DNA from: CF-113 sp050695155
GTDB lineage: Bacteria; Chloroflexota; Ktedonobacteria; Ktedonobacterales; Ktedonobacteraceae
Assembly (NCBI GenBank): GCA_050695155.1
Contig: JBOGTO010000437.1
Location: 30,086 to 94,085 of the forward strand
Reading direction: 5' to 3'
Length of the DNA stretch: 64,000 nucleotides
This document shows, piece after piece, positions 51,337 through 59,085 of this stretch. A model generated the notes under the pieces. That model was not told where the DNA came from. It saw only the letters and a program-made list of their open reading frames with translations, and searched no databases. The position numbers and the translations under genes were made by a program. Numbering within the stretch: position 1 is the stretch's first letter; every line of letters begins with the position of its first letter.

Positions 51337-51873
51337 CTACGGCGGGAGGAGCAAGTCCTGGTGGACGGCACAATATCTCATCATCGCGCTGCCAGTAGAC
51401 CGGGTGCATCTGCCCGGTCCTTGATACAAACAGCGATGGGCAACGGGCGACGACGGCTCTGCTTTGCTCTCAACAACAGGCTCAGGGACAACAGGTTTCT
51501 CAGCGCCTCCACTGTGGCGCAGCGAACGAGTCGCGCGCACGACCGAATTGATTTCGATATCCGCCGGATCAAACAGCGCGCGCGCGAAGGCGATGGCCTC
51601 GGTTTCGTCAAAAGCGGTGCGTGAAAAGATATCAATATTCACCATGCGGTAGGGTGGCCACGCGTGCAAACTGACATGATTGCACGCGAGCGTGAGTCCG
51701 GAATGCCCGGCGTCGGCAGGATCGCTGACCGAATCGATGAAATACAAGTCGGGAGGGCCTGCTGGCTGCATACCGAGACGGCTGGGCAGTTCGCCCAGAA
51801 AGCGGCGCAGTTCGTCCGCATCAGCCAGCTTTTGCGCGTTACATTCATACAAATCAAGCAGAAGATGTTGCAT
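51337..51873 (-). CDS. SpeD-fold protein without catalytic serine, copy 2, 178 aa
   Basis: Paralogue of the 48802-49230 product: YECNAQKLADADELRRFLG, HSGLTLACNHVSLHAWPPYR, MVNIDIFS. At the pyruvoyl position it has Asn, and the late Cys is Ser, so it too cannot be an AdoMet decarboxylase. A 55-residue C-terminal extension carries RCLYQGPGRC and YCAVHQ, a possible zinc site absent from copy 1. ATG 51873 lies inside the preceding small gene. Confidence 0.65.
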   Translation of the reverse strand: MQHLLLDLYECNAQKLADADELRRFLGELPSRLGMQPAGPPDLYFIDSVSDPADAGHSGLTLACNHVSLHAWPPYRMVNIDIFSRTAFDETEAIAFARALFDPADIEINSVVRATRSLRHSGGAEKPVVPEPVVESKAEPSSPVAHRCLYQGPGRCTRSTGSAMMRYCAVHQDLLLPP

Positions 51874-52081
51874 CGTTTGTCTCTTCTTTCTGTTGAGGGG
51901 TCTGCGGATGAAGACACTCTTCCACGGCCCTGGTCGCCAGCTGCGCCGCCTGCAGGCCGTGGTCACGCAGAAGCGCATACAAGAGAAACTGAACGGGTCC
52001 GGGATACTCTCTCCAGCGCTTCGCCAGCTGCGCCCGTTCCGCATCTGCCTGTAAACGCCGGGGGTAGCCATTCCTAATCAT
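51854..52081 (-). CDS. Hypothetical small protein, 75 aa
   Basis: ATG 52081 follows AAAGGATCATC. It is basic and helical at the start (RRLQADAERAQLAKRWREY), with a hydrophobic middle and an acidic tail. Its end overlaps the SpeD-like gene by 20 bases and its start overlaps the previous gene by 8. No family is recognised. Confidence 0.6.
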   Translation of the reverse strand: MIRNGYPRRLQADAERAQLAKRWREYPGPVQFLLYALLRDHGLQAAQLATRAVEECLHPQTPQQKEETNDATSSA

Positions 52082-52325
52082 GATGATCCTTTCTCATGCT
52101 CAATGCTGAGCCACCAGGCCTCGTGCGCCGAACCAGGTACGCTGCAAGCAGGAACAGGAAAGCCAGGAGAACGAAGAGGAGTGCCGCAAGCGCGGCTGAT
52201 CGAACCGCCGCCAGGATCAGCAGGAGGCAAGCCACAGCGGAGAGGCTTGACAGAACCGCACTCCAGGGAAACGCGGCCTTCCGTTCTCGAGGTGGTTGAG
52301 TCCATTCGGGTCCGCCCGTAATCAT
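52074..52325 (-). CDS. Small two-helix membrane protein, 83 aa
   Basis: ATG 52325 follows GGTGGAGGAATCC. Two hydrophobic helices (residues about 18-65) are separated by a short turn, with a basic C-terminus (VRRTRPGGS). It overlaps its upstream neighbour by ATGA. It is the only membrane protein of the operon. Confidence 0.6.
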   Translation of the reverse strand: MITGGPEWTQPPRERKAAFPWSAVLSSLSAVACLLLILAAVRSAALAALLFVLLAFLFLLAAYLVRRTRPGGSALSMRKDHHD

Positions 52326-52777
52326 CGGGATTCCTCCACCTTCTTCCCAGCCTCGCGTGACTGGGATTGGAGTAACTTGAGCATCAGGTCCTCCATCTGC
52401 TCGGGAGTGAGTCGATACAGCGGCCAGCCTCGGAGGGCCAGCCAAAAGGATGCACGCGTTTGCCGATTAAACAGGGCTGCGAGGAGTTGACAGCAGGGCC
52501 GTTCTGCAGTGCATGGGCAGAACACTCTCCACAAGGATGCCCTGACAATCTCTGCCAGAGCCACTTGTTGAGGAGAGGCAGCCTGAAGCGGAAACAAGCC
52601 AGCTCGCTGCGTACAGGCATACGCAGCCTCAAACCGACTCTTCCGCTGGCATCTGTGGCACAGAGAGCGGCGTAAGACGGTCAGTATGTTCTCGCACGCT
52701 TGCGCCGACGAGCTCACCAGAGAGACCATTTGGATATGACCACAGGCACAGGTCACGGCTTGCTGCTGTATCTCCAT
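52322..52777 (-). CDS. Cys-rich hypothetical protein, 151 aa
   Basis: ATG 52777 follows AAGGAGTCAGGAG. Cysteines in CACGH, LCHRCQRK and CPCTAERPCC suggest one or two zinc sites, with the first pair forming a zinc-ribbon-like knuckle. A helical C-terminal segment (RLTPEQMEDLMLKLLQSQ) follows. No family is recognised. Confidence 0.6.
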   Translation of the reverse strand: MEIQQQAVTCACGHIQMVSLVSSSAQACENILTVLRRSLCHRCQRKSRFEAAYACTQRAGLFPLQAASPQQVALAEIVRASLWRVFCPCTAERPCCQLLAALFNRQTRASFWLALRGWPLYRLTPEQMEDLMLKLLQSQSREAGKKVEESR

Positions 52778-52790
52778 TGCTCCTGACTCC

Positions 52791-53243
52791 TTAGTCGTGT
52801 TGTTCCAAGAGAAACGCTACGGTGGCTTCCACAGCTGACCGACACTCAGGGCATATCTGTAGATGAGCAACGAGAGCAGGATAACGCTCGGCGGCCTGTT
52901 CCTGACCTTCACTGTGAATGGTCTCGGCATAGACAGCCAGGCGCTCGAACTCATGCGCCTCCCGCATCTCGATGGCACGACTGATATGAGCGAAGCGCGT
53001 GACCAACTCGCGGGTCGGCTCTTCAGAGAGGTCGTTCCGGCGATCATACTCCTGCGCATAGCTGAGCAACACCATCACAGCGGTGCGACACTGGTGACAG
53101 GCGGTAATGTGTGCGATCATCTGATCTTGCTGCGAGAGCGCTTGTTGTTTGTCTCCTGCAAACAACTCCATCAAGGCAGCCAGAACATGGGGGGGGCTGA
53201 GGAGATCAGGACCATCTGAACGTGAGAGAGTCTCTTCTTCCAT
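52791..53243 (-). CDS. Tandem HxxxCxxC zinc-module protein, 150 aa
   Basis: ATG 53243 follows AAGGAGGCAG. Two similar units end in HITACHQC (residues about 45-52) and HLQICPEC (about 128-135), each followed by R-x-A-V. This HxxxCxxC pattern is that of zinc-binding anti-sigma factors (zf-HC2). A sigma-factor partner or membrane segment is not visible here. It may sense redox or bind another regulator in the operon. Confidence 0.6.
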   Translation of the reverse strand: MEEETLSRSDGPDLLSPPHVLAALMELFAGDKQQALSQQDQMIAHITACHQCRTAVMVLLSYAQEYDRRNDLSEEPTRELVTRFAHISRAIEMREAHEFERLAVYAETIHSEGQEQAAERYPALVAHLQICPECRSAVEATVAFLLEQHD

Positions 53244-53256
53244 TGCTTCTGCCTCC

Positions 53257-53571
53257 TTAAGACCTGCCAGGAAAGGCCGACGTCGGGATCGTATACCCCG
53301 GCTCCTCAAAGGCGCGTTGCACGTAGCCGAGGAAGGTACCGCACGGCATCGGCAACTCGTCCGTCATAAACAGATGTCGCTCATCCTCGACGAGATCACC
53401 GAAAGGAGTTCGTGACTCTCGCACCGCATCGACATGGCCGAATCTCACCTCCATGCGGTAGCCTAAGATCTGGAGGAGTGTGCGAACCTCTTCAGGCTGG
53501 GTCAGCATGTTCCACCCGACGATGGTGGAAAGCGCTGCTTCGCGTGCATCGCGCTTCTTCCACATCAGCAT
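53257..53571 (-). CDS. Hypothetical protein, first gene of the minus operon, 104 aa
   Basis: ATG 53571 follows GGAAGGAG. It is soluble, with WKKRDAREAALSTIVGW at the start and MPCGTFLGYVQRAFEEPGY late. No family is recognised. A good promoter lies 54 bases upstream. Confidence 0.55.
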   Translation of the reverse strand: MLMWKKRDAREAALSTIVGWNMLTQPEEVRTLLQILGYRMEVRFGHVDAVRESRTPFGDLVEDERHLFMTDELPMPCGTFLGYVQRAFEEPGYTIPTSAFPGRS

Positions 53572-53624
53572 GAGAATACTCCTTCCTGGCAGGAAAGAGG
53601 GAGCCATTCGATACATAACTGTGC

Positions 53625-53652
53625 AATATATCGAACTTTACCCATTTATCAA
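53625..53652 (-). promoter_or_regulatory. Promoter of the minus operon
   Basis: On the minus strand TTGATA (53652-53647) and TATATT (53630-53625) are separated by 16 bases. Confidence 0.6.
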
Positions 53653-53723
53653 CTGTGTAAAATGTACCATAGGTTATACTTATTTTCAAGAGGGTGCGCG
53701 AAGTCTCCTGAAACGCCTGTTTC

Positions 53724-53753
53724 TTCACGCCTTGCGCTCTTTTTTGCTATAAT
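53724..53753 (+). promoter_or_regulatory. Promoter of the divergent plus gene
   Basis: TTCACG (53724-53729) and a consensus TATAAT (53748-53753) have an 18-base spacer, 30 bases before the GTG start. Confidence 0.65.
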
Positions 53754-53783
53754 GGGGAAACTAGTCTGCGAAAGGGGAACACC

Positions 53784-54662
53784 GTGACACAGCAAGACCT
53801 GCCGCCACTTGCCTATCCACTCTTCGCCCCGCTTCCTGTGCCGATGGTGCTTCATCTCTTGCGTGGGCCGAGCAAACCACATCCCGCCGCTGAACAACAG
53901 CCGCTCACCTGGCGTCTGCTCGAACAACGGGTGAGAGCCACCCGGCAGACGGCTTTTGTGTACATGGATCCCTTTGTCCAGGGCGAACACATCTCGTCTT
54001 CCTGGCTCATGCAGGCACTCCGCGCAAACGCTCCTGAGAAAATTCCAGTCGGGACGCAGGCTCTCTCCCTCTGGCATGAGCGCAAGCTCTTGCGTTATAG
54101 TGAGCGCGGACGGCCCGCTCCCGATAATGCCGCGGCCTTGCTTATTGCCCGCATGGTGGATAAAAGAGAACGGAACTGGCTGCCAACCAACATGCGAGAG
54201 GATGAGCCTTCCTGGTGGTGCTGGCGTCAGGACGGGCTAGACGCTCCTATTACTGCTTGTCCTGTTCCACTTCCCCCAGACCTCCCAGCTACCGCGCTCC
54301 TCTGGACACCCTGGCAAGGGGCGAGTTGGCAACGCCGACCATGGCTACGAGTCGGATCGCTGGGAGCGATCCGATGGGCGAGGGCCACAGAGGTCGTCCG
54401 AGGAAGCCAGTGGATCTGGGACCTCAGCCTCAGCGATCTGGAGCAGTGGGATCCAGCGGTTGCCGCACTTGCGCTCCCACCGCGGCCTATCGTGTCCAGA
54501 GAGACGTATCGGGCGCGGAACATCGAGCAGGACCTCCTCCATACTCTGGCACAAGTAGCGCTCTATCGCCTGGCGCTTGCGGACAAGCGGCTTGAGGTGT
54601 TTCGTCGGGTCGAGCCGCTTGACCTGGCTCCATTGGGACTGGATGTCGACCAACCGTCTTAG
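53784..54662 (+). CDS. Hypothetical Trp/Pro-rich protein, 292 aa
   Basis: GTG 53784 follows GAAAGGGG. It is unusually rich in Trp, Pro and Arg (SWWCWRQDGLDAPI, LLWTPWQGASWQRRPWLRVG), with no membrane segment or signal peptide. No family is recognised. It is transcribed divergently from the SpeD-like operon, and its stop overlaps the convergent methyltransferase by three bases. Confidence 0.6.
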   Translation: MTQQDLPPLAYPLFAPLPVPMVLHLLRGPSKPHPAAEQQPLTWRLLEQRVRATRQTAFVYMDPFVQGEHISSSWLMQALRANAPEKIPVGTQALSLWHERKLLRYSERGRPAPDNAAALLIARMVDKRERNWLPTNMREDEPSWWCWRQDGLDAPITACPVPLPPDLPATALLWTPWQGASWQRRPWLRVGSLGAIRWARATEVVRGSQWIWDLSLSDLEQWDPAVAALALPPRPIVSRETYRARNIEQDLLHTLAQVALYRLALADKRLEVFRRVEPLDLAPLGLDVDQPS

Positions 54663-55540
54663 GGTCTAGCGGAAGCAGGTTTTGATCCCCACACCGAGAG
54701 GTAGTACCACACCCCACAGAAATCACGCGACCGCATCTCGACGAGAGCCTGTTCATACAGTTCTTCCAGCTCGTCTTCGCTCGCCACCTTCATTTTGACG
54801 AGGAATGGTTGGACCAGCTCGAAGCCGGTGAAGAAATTCTGCACGGTCGCTTCGTACGCGTCCGCCCCATGTGACCAATCAACGGCATACGCTGTATGCT
54901 GGAGATACTGACAGCCCACATCGCGCAGAAAACGTCGCAGCATCGGGGTAACGCCGATCGTGCGCCCGTCGGAGGAAAAGCTTTGCCCGGCGAGCTTGAG
55001 CGCGCGCCCCAGGTGACCTGCCAGGTGTTCAAACCCCGATGAATTCGTCAAGGCCGCTTCGCACTCGGTGAGGCGAATGATCCCACCTGGTCGCAGGATG
55101 CGGAAACATTCCTCCACCAACTTCGGCCACTTCTGCGGAAGCATGAAGCCAAAAAGGAGTCGCGCGTTGACGAAATCAAAGGAGACATCCAGAAATTTGA
55201 GAGGCTTGGTCGCATCCATGACACGAAAGTGTGCATTGTCGAACCCGAACGCTGCGGCCTGTGCCCGCCCGTAATCGACCAGCATCCGGTCAATATCAAT
55301 TCCGGTACATTCCATCTCTGGATGCTCTCGCGCCACGTCGAGAATCCAGCCGCCCGGTCCACAGGCGATATCGAAGACATCGTGAAGGCGAGCCAGATCG
55401 AGCTGCGCGGGGAACAGCCCTCCCATTGCCTCGCTAATCAGACGATCCTGTAACAGCAAGCGCGCCATCTCTTCCGCGCTTTGGGCATCCATGATGTAGG
55501 TATTTTTGTTCCGGGGTACTGATGGCTGATCAGCTGGCAT
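54659..55540 (-). CDS. Class I SAM-dependent methyltransferase, 293 aa
   Basis: The Rossmann motifs are clear: VFDIACGPGGWILDVA (motif I), CTGIDIDRMLVDYGRAQA (II), FRVMDATKPL (III) and LRPGGIIRLTE (post-motif). The C-terminal 100 residues form a cap (FFTGFELVQPFLVK). It resembles UbiE/small-molecule methyltransferases; substrate unknown. ATG 55540 follows CAGGGAGCC. Confidence 0.85.
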   Translation of the reverse strand: MPADQPSVPRNKNTYIMDAQSAEEMARLLLQDRLISEAMGGLFPAQLDLARLHDVFDIACGPGGWILDVAREHPEMECTGIDIDRMLVDYGRAQAAAFGFDNAHFRVMDATKPLKFLDVSFDFVNARLLFGFMLPQKWPKLVEECFRILRPGGIIRLTECEAALTNSSGFEHLAGHLGRALKLAGQSFSSDGRTIGVTPMLRRFLRDVGCQYLQHTAYAVDWSHGADAYEATVQNFFTGFELVQPFLVKMKVASEDELEELYEQALVEMRSRDFCGVWYYLSVWGSKPASARP

Positions 55541-55606
55541 AGCACTGGCTCCCTGACGCTTGGGAAAAGCGTCCTTCTGTTCTCAAACTCATGCTACGGC
55601 TTTTCT

Positions 55607-56011
55607 CTACTGGTCTCCTTGTTCAACCAGGGCGGGAACGGCCATCAGGCGTTCAACAGCATCCAGCAGATCGTCGAGATGGAACGGCTTGCGTATGATT
55701 GGCACATCAGGAAACCGGGAGGCGACCTGCGCGAGAGTCTGCTGGGGAGCAGCAGAGATCACGATGATGGGCAAGGGCCTCGCCTTCACGCGAATCGCGG
55801 CGATCACATCTGTGCCTGACATATCGGGCAACCCGAGATCGATCAGCGCCAAGTCATAGGAAAAGGCCACCTCCGGGCCAGGAAAGAGGGCGCGCAGAAA
55901 AGCCGCGCCGGAACCATAGGCAGTGACGGTGTACTCTTCTCCGAGAGCGATGGTCAACACCTCTACAATGTTGGGATTATCTTCGACTAGTCCAAGACGC
56001 CTCCTCCTCAC
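55607..56011 (-). CDS. Stand-alone response-regulator receiver, 134 aa
   Basis: The CheY fold is complete: LGLVEDNPNI (acid pocket), ALIDLGLPD (phospho-acceptor Asp), VISAAP (Thr/Ser switch) and IIRKPFHLDDLL (Lys). No output domain follows, so it would signal by protein contact. GTG 56011 follows AAAGGAGTGGGAA; the ATG at 56071 lies in less suitable DNA. No kinase is nearby. Confidence 0.85.
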   Translation of the reverse strand: MRRRRLGLVEDNPNIVEVLTIALGEEYTVTAYGSGAAFLRALFPGPEVAFSYDLALIDLGLPDMSGTDVIAAIRVKARPLPIIVISAAPQQTLAQVASRFPDVPIIRKPFHLDDLLDAVERLMAVPALVEQGDQ

Positions 56012-56071
56012 GTTCCCACTCCTTTCAAAAAAGCGACTCCCTACGACAACACACATCCCAGCTGGGTACAC

Positions 56072-56483
56072 ATCGCCTGTGCCACTCGTGCTAGAAAGGC
56101 AGGCGGCTCACTCCAGAGCGATCCAGCCAATGCATCGTATCATAGTGAGACACGGCTTTGTCCCTTTCACATGCAAAAAAAGTGAAAAACTTTCTGCTTC
56201 GCCAAAGGTATGTTATGATGGTTTCTATCAATACCCCCCGAAGGGAGAAAAGAAGCCGTGCCGATGTCAACAGAACACCGCCTCTCAGTGTGCCGCTTAT
56301 AGCGGCTGCTGTATCACGGTAATGAAGGTATGCTATTATTATTATCTAATCCTCACCAATGAGGAGAGCCTGAGGTGATGGGAGCGAGACCTGGTAAGCC
56401 AACTCCCATCTTCCTCCGACTATCGGGTATCGTTATGCTTTTGTCGTAGTAAGTTCTTACCTCCTTTGCAACTGAATATTCAT
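56072..56483. other. Intergenic stretch, no supported gene
   Basis: AT-rich in its right half. An open frame (55923-56378) overlaps the receiver gene and lacks a ribosome site. No repeat or terminator is evident. Confidence 0.35.
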
Positions 56484-56517
56484 TTATAACATATAGCTTC
56501 AATGCTATATGTTATAA
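56484..56517 (+). promoter_or_regulatory. Perfect hairpin operator before the XRE gene
   Basis: TTATAACATATAGC and GCTATATGTTATAA are exact complements around TTCAAT, ending 29 bases before the XRE start: a likely autoregulatory site. Confidence 0.65.
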
Positions 56518-56546
56518 CTTTACACGGCAGAGAGGAGCCTGTCAAG

Positions 56547-56849
56547 ATGTCGGTAGACATAGCGAAAGGCGGCAAAAGCGGTTTCACATGCAAGAGGAAA
56601 GCAATGATCCGTTTACGAGTACGCGAGTTCGTCGAAGAGCATACTCCCCCCAGACTGAGTCGCTACAAGTTGGGGCGAGATGCGGGGCTTTCTCCAGCCC
56701 CCATGGACAAGATCTGGAATGAGCCAGAGAACACGGAAATCCTTTTGTCAACCCTGGAGAAAATTGCGCGAGCACTCTCCCAATACGTGGGCAGATACGT
56801 CTCTACGAAAGAACTGTATGAAGATATTCCTGACATACCTGAAGTCTAG
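56547..56849 (+). CDS. XRE-type helix-turn-helix protein, 100 aa
   Basis: ATG 56547 follows GAGAGGAGCC. Residues about 20-80 follow the XRE pattern (VREFVEEHTPPRLSRYKLGR, DAGLSPAPMDKIWN, LSTLEKIARAL), with the recognition helix around SPAPMDKIW. It probably binds the hairpin just upstream. Confidence 0.75.
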   Translation: MSVDIAKGGKSGFTCKRKAMIRLRVREFVEEHTPPRLSRYKLGRDAGLSPAPMDKIWNEPENTEILLSTLEKIARALSQYVGRYVSTKELYEDIPDIPEV

Positions 56850-57312
56850 CACTCTCTTTCCACCATTTGGGCTACCAGGCAGTCGAGATGAGACCACCCG
56901 TTTATCATGAGGAGGATGAGTGGGATTGGAACAGTTTCTCGGAATAGACCAGGGGGAAACACTCTTGTTGAACATATTTGAGGAGCAAAAGCGACCTTTC
57001 AAGCTTATACGATACATTCTCCTCTCAACCATTGTCGGGATCAGCAGATGAGAAGAGACGCCAACTTGGAGAGTCCCCTACTGGATATTCCTTGTTCCTT
57101 TCTCTGAAGAAATCCAGCAGAGTCAGCATTCTCCGGCTCTACAAGCTCAAATAACGAAAAGCTCTCTAAAAGCAGTTTATGTGAGCAACCAGAGCGATTT
57201 GAGAAACCATCTATTTTTCCAAAAACTCCCTTGTCCATCCCACCATTCTGAATTCTTTGTTAGTCAATGAGCCTGGTGGAGGGCTTGCTCTGCTTGTTCC
57301 AGCCTGTACGCT
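56850..57312. other. Intergenic stretch containing a diverged repeat
   Basis: It contains the 57096-57219 copy of the repeat also found at 29038. A minus-strand frame (57041-57238) across it has no ribosome site and appears to be a remnant. Confidence 0.4.
57096..57219. repeat. Diverged repeat, partner at 29038-29150
   Basis: See the 29038 entry; the minus-strand frame over this copy reads LFELVEPENADSAGFLQRK, whereas the other copy is broken by stops. Confidence 0.55.
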
Positions 57313-57927
57313 TTAGCAGGCGGTCAGGGCTAACTCGTAGGCAGCGTTGATTTTGACCATCGCCCCAGGGCTTCCGCCATGATCCGGGTGCGCACGAAAC
57401 GCCAGCGTATGATAGGCACGTTTCACATCCCTGGACGTGACGGGGGCAGTCAGATGCAACAACGCCAGTGCTTCTGCCAACGTCGTAGGGAGCGTGACTT
57501 CTTCACGGTTAGGAGCCTTCCGTTCTTCACCGGCCTTCTTCGGCTGACGCTTTTTCCGTTGCTCGCGCCGCTTCTGGTGCTGTTGTTCCGTTTCTTGCTC
57601 GCGGCGGCGACGCTCCAGCTCCTCCTCACGCGCAAAACGCTCGTGCGCCTCCTTCTTCTGCTGCTCAAACTGCTGCCAATGGGGCTGTTCAAGCTGGTCT
57701 CGCATGGGTTGGTAATTCGCGAAGAGGTGTCCAACCTCTGCGAGTACCCCATAGGCAACCCACCAACCACCTTTCCCGTGGAAAGCCTCCGGGTCCCAGT
57801 AGCGATCACGCACGGATAGAATATGTTTGAATGCCTCCTTTGTTGCTTCAAACTCGGTTCGATCAGGCGTTCGCCAACGAACGTGCCAACCCTGATTGGC
57901 AAATTGGAGGATGACCGTCACTGACAT
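57313..57927 (-). CDS. J-domain protein with coiled-coil middle, 204 aa
   Basis: ATG 57927 follows AAAGGAGAGG. The N-terminal 85 residues are an unknown domain (LQFANQGWHVRWRTPDRTEF, GKGGWWVAYGVLAEVG). Residues 85-140 are a charged coiled coil (ERFAREEELERRRREQ), and the C-terminus a J-domain with AYHTLAFRAHPDHGGS (HPD intact). J-domains stimulate Hsp70; here it may recruit DnaK to the transfer or replication machinery. Confidence 0.85.
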   Translation of the reverse strand: MSVTVILQFANQGWHVRWRTPDRTEFEATKEAFKHILSVRDRYWDPEAFHGKGGWWVAYGVLAEVGHLFANYQPMRDQLEQPHWQQFEQQKKEAHERFAREEELERRRREQETEQQHQKRREQRKKRQPKKAGEERKAPNREEVTLPTTLAEALALLHLTAPVTSRDVKRAYHTLAFRAHPDHGGSPGAMVKINAAYELALTAC

Positions 57928-58089
57928 CGATTCACCTCTCCTTTTCTCTTTTCATGGGTCTTGATAAGAACGCACAAGGCGCATGTGAGGCTCTCTAAAG
58001 CAAGAGAAAGGGCGTTTTCTGTCCCACATGACTTCTGGCATTCGGATAGGGAGAGTCCACCGGGTTCCTCCTCTTTTCGATCTTCCCTC

Positions 58090-58983
58090 TCAGACCACAG
58101 CTTGAGGCAGTGGCGGCTGGTAGCGATCCAGACGGTCAATCCGCTCCTCTATATACGGCGTTTCGCGCAGCCAGCGACCCCCCTTTGTCGCTCTGCCGCC
58201 ATCCAGCATCCACTTGAGGCCATCCAGGGCGCGTTTGAGCGCGTGGCGCTGGCCGAGCCTGGCCGCGTATTCGTCGGCAGCAAACACCCGATCTCGCCAG
58301 TACATCATCCACGCCAGGTGAAGGAGGATCGGGCCACAGGCCAGAGGCAAGCCAACCAACGTCAGGACGCTCCAGAGGAATGGCGGCAAGATCGCAGACA
58401 GGCGCCGTGTGAGGAGATCGAAACTGCTGACATGGGCCAACTCATGGGCCAGCAAGGGGGGAAAATGGCGGTGATCCAGCAGCCCCGAATCGATGACCAG
58501 CACCAGGCCAATCCAGCGCATCTGCATCCCCTGGTCAGCATCGCGCACCTTCCAGACGCGCGGTCGTTTGAGAGGCGGCGCGTCTGGTGTCGTCGCTTGC
58601 GCTCGCTGGAGCATGGCAAACACCTGCTCAAAGCGCTGGACTTCCCGGCCGCTCGGCCTCTTCCGGACCCCCAGTTTGCTCCGTTCCCACATGGGGGCAA
58701 TCACCCCGATCACCAGGGCCAGCACATGAAAGGCAACATAGACCGTGAGAAAGAAGTGTGCCAGTCCCTCCTGTGTGAGCACGGCTGGCTGCCGGTGAGG
58801 AGCATACTCGTGCGTGAGAGTCGTGACAAGGTCATTCCACACCTGCACAACAGCATTCCCAGGCCCAATAAAGTAGGTGCCAGCGCCGGAATGAATCCCG
58901 GGAAAGGTCCAATAATGATAACAGAACCAGACACCACCTACCCCTTCAATACCCCAGGTGAGCAACAGTAGGGCTATCCACAT
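58090..58983 (-). CDS. M48-like membrane metalloprotease, 297 aa
   Basis: Two to four membrane helices frame LLAHELAHVSSFDLLTRRL, which holds the HExxH zinc motif, and ADEYAARLGQ supplies the third ligand in M48 order. It starts at ATG 58983 after AAGGAGATC. It sits next to the coupling ATPase, so quality control of a transfer apparatus is possible. Confidence 0.8.
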   Translation of the reverse strand: MWIALLLLTWGIEGVGGVWFCYHYWTFPGIHSGAGTYFIGPGNAVVQVWNDLVTTLTHEYAPHRQPAVLTQEGLAHFFLTVYVAFHVLALVIGVIAPMWERSKLGVRKRPSGREVQRFEQVFAMLQRAQATTPDAPPLKRPRVWKVRDADQGMQMRWIGLVLVIDSGLLDHRHFPPLLAHELAHVSSFDLLTRRLSAILPPFLWSVLTLVGLPLACGPILLHLAWMMYWRDRVFAADEYAARLGQRHALKRALDGLKWMLDGGRATKGGRWLRETPYIEERIDRLDRYQPPLPQAVV

Positions 58984-59085
58984 AGCAACGATCTCCTTGT
59001 TCTCTGCTACAGTGCCGACGATGGCTACACAACTCGCGCTACAGGTTCACACCTACAAGAACAGCAGAACATGCGGCTCTGCTCC

